DNA from: Patescibacteria group bacterium
Lineage (GTDB): Bacteria; Patescibacteriota; Minisyncoccia; Minisyncoccales; JASEJS01
Length of the DNA: 5,856 nucleotides
Reading direction: 5' to 3'
Assembly (NCBI GenBank): GCA_030016765.1
Contig: JASEJS010000037.1
Location: forward strand, 1,374 to 7,229
How positions within the stretch are numbered: position 1 is the stretch's first letter; each line of letters opens with the position of its first letter. The notes below the pieces were generated by a model that was not told the DNA's origin, searched no databases, and saw only the letters and a list, made by a program, of their open reading frames with translations. The position numbers and the translations under genes were made by a program. This document shows, piece after piece, positions 1 through 2,911 of the stretch.

Positions 1-2
1 CA

Positions 3-293
3 CCTTTCAATTTAAATCAAAAAGTTTTAGATTTAGATGGAACAAATTATATTGAATTAGTAAATGGCGTTGTCACTCTCCAAGGCAGTGGCTGGACCAA
101 TGAAAAAATCTACATTAACGGTCGCCTCGAGCCTTCAGCTTCGAGCCTCGAGCCCTTTAGTTGGTATCACCTTGAAATCGTCAATAGCACTGACATTTCA
201 GCCACAAGTACTAATTTCGGAAAAGTAGGTTCTAACTATTTCGCTGGCTTAATGGATGAGATTATTACCTATGATTATGCCAGAACCCCCTGA
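3..293 (+). CDS. LamG/concanavalin-A-like domain protein, C-terminal fragment, 5' truncated by window and ending at a probable frameshift
   Basis: The reading frame is open from the window edge to TGA 291-293 and gives about 96 residues. Visible landmarks include DLDGTNYIELVNG, then KIYING, WYHLEIVNSTDIS, NFGKVGSNYFAGLMDEI and YDYARTP. The series WYHL ... IGKVG-like ... G.MDEI..Y.YART is the usual ending of the LamG (laminin G-like, jelly-roll) domains common in large surface or secreted proteins of candidate-phyla bacteria, where they are thought to bind carbohydrate or mediate adhesion. The frame stops abruptly after YARTP; the expected continuation is found one frame over (see 289-342). 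A 7-bp-period repeat lies at 125-155, between YING and WYHL. The N-terminus, signal peptide and full domain architecture are outside the window. The fold assignment comes from motif memory; the substrate is unknown. Confidence 0.72.
   Translation, partial: PFNLNQKVLDLDGTNYIELVNGVVTLQGSGWTNEKIYINGRLEPSASSLEPFSWYHLEIVNSTDISATSTNFGKVGSNYFAGLMDEIITYDYARTP
125..155 (+). repeat. Heptamer tandem array in LamG gene (unit CCTCGAG)
   Basis: Successive 7-mers from 125 are CCTCGAG, CCTTCAG, CTTCGAG and CCTCGAG, followed by a partial CCC. The array encodes RLEPSASSLEP, between the β-strand-like KIYING and WYHLEI segments, where LamG proteins normally have a short turn. It is clearly richer in G+C than the surrounding sequence, which fits an inserted element. 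The peptides on both sides stay in one frame, so the array does not cause the downstream frameshift. Confidence 0.7.
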
Positions 294-342
294 CCAAGTC
301 CTAGTAGATTACAACGCTGGTTTTGGAATTCATTTTAAATAA
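289..342 (+). other. Frame-shifted C-terminal tail of the LamG gene
   Basis: In frame 1, from CCT at 289 to TAA at 340-342, the sequence reads PDQVLVDYNAGFGIHFK and then stops. Joined to the upstream frame it gives YDYARTPDQVLVDYNAGF, the usual LamG-domain ending (Y.YARTP.QV..DYN.G). The upstream frame reaches CCC TGA C at 288-294. Reading CCT GAC instead means a +1 shift, or one C too many in the run 286-290. The tail is therefore probably part of the same protein, either through a sequencing or assembly error, a genuine mutation, or ribosomal slippage. Confidence 0.72.
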
Positions 343-371
343 TTGGTCTAATTTGACTAATTGGTCTAATG
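341..371 (+). repeat. Intergenic 9-bp-period repeat with a weak hairpin
   Basis: Three 9-mers run GGTCTAATT (345-353), TGACTAATT (354-362) and GGTCTAATG (363-371). TAATTGGTCTAAT therefore occurs twice, at 340-352 and 358-370. In RNA, 341-348 can pair with 355-362 (eight pairs including one G-U, six-base loop). No U-tract follows, so this is at best a 3'-end stem for the LamG transcript and not a convincing intrinsic terminator. Confidence 0.55.
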
Positions 372-389
372 GGAGTAATGTTATTATGG

Positions 390-418
390 TTGACTTTTTC
401 ATTTACAAAAAATATAAT
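390..418 (+). promoter_or_regulatory. Sigma-70-type promoter for the ligase/TPR gene
   Basis: The -35 box TTGACT (390-395) matches five of six consensus bases. It is followed by a 17-nt spacer and a perfect -10 TATAAT (413-418). The expected start of transcription is near 425, giving a leader of about 35 nt before the ATG at 460. This is the only good promoter in the 117-nt gap, and it is oriented toward the ligase/TPR gene. Confidence 0.75.
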
Positions 419-459
419 AACCTAATAATAGGGGAGAGAACAAGTTCTTGCTTTAAGTT

Positions 460-2835
460 ATGGAGAGGATTTTTAATAAATTTATAAAATTTTCGATTTA
501 TTTTTTGGTTTTTTTCTTGCCCCTTTTCTGGCTGCCTTTTACTTTTGAAGCCTTTGAATTTAACAAGCAATATCTGCTGTTGTTTTTAGTTTCTTTTATC
601 TTTTTTCTCTGGCTGGCCAAGATGGTTTTGGTTGATAAAGAGATTCGTTTTCGGAAAACCCCCTTGGATATTCCAGTTTTGATTTTTTTATTTTTGGCAA
701 TTTTAAGTGCTTTTTTTTCAGTTGACAAAATTTCCAGCCTTTTTGGCTTTTATGGAAGATTTTCAGATGGTTTAATGGGACTATTAAGTTTGGGAATATT
801 GTATTTTTTGATTACTAATAATGTCACTCTCGGAAATTCTAAATCCCAAGTTCTAAATTCTAAACAAATCCCAAATCCCAAATCCCAAATCCCAAACATT
901 ACCGTGAAGGGGATAATGAAGGTATTTATCTGGGCGGTGTTTTTTGTTATTTTGATAAGTTATTTCTCAATTTTTGGAGTTTGGGGAAAACTAAATAATC
1001 TAATTAGTTTACCTCGAGCGATGCTCCAAAGAACCTTTAATCCAGTAGCTGGAAGTTTAGAAGGATTAGCTGTTTTTTTAGTGATAGTAACAATATTTTT
1101 AATTGGTAAAATCTTAGTTAATGAGACAACCTCCCGTTTAACCTCTTTTTTCCATTGGATATTGTTGCTTGCTGCTCTGGGATTATTAATCATTATTGAC
1201 TTTGCCCGGGCCTGGATTTTAATTTTGGTAACTTTGATCTTTTTTATGGGTTTTGCTCTCTGGAAAAGAATTTTTAGAGAAAATGTCAATAGGCTTTTGC
1301 TGCCAATATTTTTAATAATAATTGCGTTTTTGTTTATTGCTTTAAATCCCTTAAAAAATATTCAGATTGGAACTTTGCAATTTCCTTTACCTCAGGAGCA
1401 GGTCTTGTTTCAGGGAGCAAGTTGGAAAATTGCTTTCAGAGCGGTAACAGAGAATATCAAGGCTGGATTTTTAGGTTCGGGAATTGGCACTTTTCATTAT
1501 GATTTTGCAAAATTTAAACCAGTAGAACTTAATCAGACCTGGCTTTGGCAGATTAGATTTGATAGGCCAGGAAATCATATTTCAGAGATTTTGGGAACAA
1601 TGGGCTTTCTTGGTTTAATTTCTTATTTGGTCTTAATTGGGTTCTTTTTATTAATTTCCTATTTTCTAGCCACTGGTTATAAAAAACTTAAAGGAGATAA
1701 TACTCTGATTGCTCAACAGCTACCCTTATTAATAACTTTCCTTGCTTTGGTTGTTACTCAGTTTGTCTATTATCAAAATACTGTTTTAGCTTTTATGTTT
1801 TGGCTGATTCTTGGATTATCAGTGGTTAGCTGGCAAAAATCCAGCACTACTGCTGAAATACAGGGAGGACCAAGTAAAGAAAAGATTTTCTCTTTTAAAG
1901 ATTTCCCTGAGTTATCCCTTGTTTTTTTCACTCTTTTGATAATTCTGGGATTTACCATTTTAGGAATTTACTTTTTTACCCTAAAATTCTATTTAGCTGA
2001 TGTGAAATATGCAGCTTCAATCCAGAAGCCAGTTGAAGAAAGAATTGATTTATTAGAAAAAACAATCAATTTAAACCCTCATCAGCCTCAATATAAGACT
2101 CTCTTAGCTAGGCTTTACCTACAGCTGGCTTTGTCAGAACTGGCAAAGCCATTGGCAGAGCAAAACCAACAAACCCTATCTCTTTATATTTCTCGGGCGA
2201 TCACTTATGTCAAAGGAGGGAAAACTAATGGAACTTATGTAAAAGGGGCAACGGAGCTAGCCCCAAATCAGGTGTCGGCTTGGGAGACATTAGGAATGAT
2301 TTATCGGGAAATTCACTTGGTAGCTAGTGGAGCCTTGGAGTGGGGGATTAAAGCTTTTGAAAGGGCTATTAATCTTGAAAGGACTAATCCAGTTTTACAT
2401 ACTGAATTGGGAAAGCTATATTTAGCCTCTGGTAACCTTCAGAAAGCAAGAGAAGCTTTTGAAAAAGCCAAGACTTTCAAACCAGATTATCTTGATGCTT
2501 CAATTCAAATAGCTTTATTGGCTGAGAGGGAAAATAAATTAGAAGAGGCAATAAGAGAGATGGAAAGAATGAGCCAAGATTATCCATTTAATACTGAAGT
2601 TTTATTTCAATTGGGTCGACTTTATTTTAATAATAACCAAATTGATGAGGCGATTTCTCAGTTCAAAAGAGTAATTGATTTGATGCCAAATCATTCCAAT
2701 GCTTTTTATTCTTTAGGAGTGGCTTATCAAAGGAAAGGTCAGAAAGAAGAAGCCATTTCGGCTTTTGAGAAGGTCTTGGAGTTAAATCCTAATAATCTAG
2801 ATGTAATCCAAAAACTTGAGGAATTAAGGAAATAA
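460..2835 (+). CDS. O-antigen ligase/polymerase-family (Wzy_C) membrane protein with C-terminal TPR domain
   Basis: This is a 791-residue protein. By eye there are 13 hydrophobic segments: about 8-28, 37-58, 71-88, 102-120, 152-173, 199-219, 229-247, 250-268, 278-296, 381-405, 419-437, 440-457 and 484-508. A large loop at 297-380 carries GSGIGTFHYDF (339-349) and RPGNHISEIL followed by GFLGL, the histidine-loop signature of WaaL/Wzy_C enzymes (H373). FARAW at R250 fits the family's conserved SRGAW-type arginine. The family transfers or polymerises lipid-linked glycans on the outer face of the membrane. Residues 516-791 are TPR repeats, including four exact 34-residue units at 643-676, 677-710, 711-744 and 745-778. 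With a cytoplasmic N-terminus, both the catalytic loop and the TPR part would lie outside the cell. An in-frame TAA at 454-456 rules out a longer start. The purine run at 431-438 is too far upstream (about 22 nt) to be a normal Shine-Dalgarno. A heptamer array lies in the loop between segments 4 and 5. Whether it is a ligase, a polymerase or a protein O-oligosaccharyltransferase cannot be decided. Confidence 0.88.
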   Translation: MERIFNKFIKFSIYFLVFFLPLFWLPFTFEAFEFNKQYLLLFLVSFIFFLWLAKMVLVDKEIRFRKTPLDIPVLIFLFLAILSAFFSVDKISSLFGFYGRFSDGLMGLLSLGILYFLITNNVTLGNSKSQVLNSKQIPNPKSQIPNITVKGIMKVFIWAVFFVILISYFSIFGVWGKLNNLISLPRAMLQRTFNPVAGSLEGLAVFLVIVTIFLIGKILVNETTSRLTSFFHWILLLAALGLLIIIDFARAWILILVTLIFFMGFALWKRIFRENVNRLLLPIFLIIIAFLFIALNPLKNIQIGTLQFPLPQEQVLFQGASWKIAFRAVTENIKAGFLGSGIGTFHYDFAKFKPVELNQTWLWQIRFDRPGNHISEILGTMGFLGLISYLVLIGFFLLISYFLATGYKKLKGDNTLIAQQLPLLITFLALVVTQFVYYQNTVLAFMFWLILGLSVVSWQKSSTTAEIQGGPSKEKIFSFKDFPELSLVFFTLLIILGFTILGIYFFTLKFYLADVKYAASIQKPVEERIDLLEKTINLNPHQPQYKTLLARLYLQLALSELAKPLAEQNQQTLSLYISRAITYVKGGKTNGTYVKGATELAPNQVSAWETLGMIYREIHLVASGALEWGIKAFERAINLERTNPVLHTELGKLYLASGNLQKAREAFEKAKTFKPDYLDASIQIALLAERENKLEEAIREMERMSQDYPFNTEVLFQLGRLYFNNNQIDEAISQFKRVIDLMPNHSNAFYSLGVAYQRKGQKEEAISAFEKVLELNPNNLDVIQKLEELRK
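834..897 (+). repeat. Compound heptamer array in the ligase gene (AAATTCT / AAATCCC)
   Basis: The units are AAATTCT (834-840), AAATCCC (841-847), AAGTTCT (848-854), AAATTCT (855-861), a 4-base interruption AAAC (862-865), then AAATCCC four times (866-893) and a closing AAAC. The array encodes about 21 residues, starting NSKSQVLNSK and ending PKSQIPN (residues 126-146), in the hydrophilic loop between membrane segments 4 and 5, which is predicted to be cytoplasmic. The peptide is unlike the hydrophobic protein around it, and no stop codon arises. Confidence 0.9.
2203..2248 (+). repeat. Imperfect 30-bp duplication in the TPR region
   Basis: ACTTATGT followed by A/C-AAAGG occurs at 2203 and again at 2233, exactly 30 nt apart and in frame. 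It gives TYVKG at residues 582-586 and 592-596 (TYVKGGKTNG then TYVKGATELA). The rest of the two units is only weakly similar. The site lies just before the helix of the TPR that begins ELAPNQ, so about ten residues appear to have been added there. Confidence 0.5.
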
Positions 2836-2864
2836 TTGACTCTATTTAAAATTTGTGGTAAAAT
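2836..2864 (+). promoter_or_regulatory. Extended -10 sigma-70-type promoter for rpoB
   Basis: The -35 box TTGACT (2836-2841) starts one base after the TAA of the ligase gene. A 17-nt spacer leads to TAAAAT (2859-2864), preceded by TGG (2856-2858), which is an extended -10 motif. The -35 box and spacing are the same as in the promoter at 390-418. Transcription should begin near 2871, leaving a leader of about 40 nt. No terminator separates the upstream gene, so read-through may also contribute. Confidence 0.75.
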
Positions 2865-2911
2865 TTAAGGATAAAAATCCTAAAAAAGGAATTAGGAAAT
2901 TTTATTTTTAA

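Noticed and set aside
291..339. TGA read as glycine (alternative code 25) to extend the LamG protein in its own frame
   Set aside because: Reading through gives GPSPSRLQRWFWNSF, unlike LamG endings, whereas the +1 frame gives the expected ending. Neither the 791-codon nor the 981-codon frame contains an internal TGA.
441..450. CAAGTTCTTG as an operator-like palindrome upstream of the ligase gene
   Set aside because: It is only a 4-bp inverted repeat around two bases; such short matches are expected by chance.
498..728. Open reading frame of 76 codons on the - strand inside the ligase gene
   Set aside because: It lies opposite a well-supported membrane-protein reading frame; the lysine-rich product is what the complement of Phe/Leu-rich codons gives. 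No promoter or family signature.
960..1289. Open reading frame of 109 codons on the - strand
   Set aside because: Complement of hydrophobic segments of the ligase gene; low-complexity Lys/Ile-rich product with no recognisable motif.
1773..1958. Open reading frame of 61 codons on the - strand
   Set aside because: Fully inside the ligase gene, with no start signal, motif or conserved context.
2864..2884. Stem-loop AGGAT-AAAA-ATCCT as a terminator for the ligase gene
   Set aside because: The stem is only five pairs, plus three beyond a bulge, followed by A residues rather than a U-tract, and it overlaps the rpoB promoter start region.
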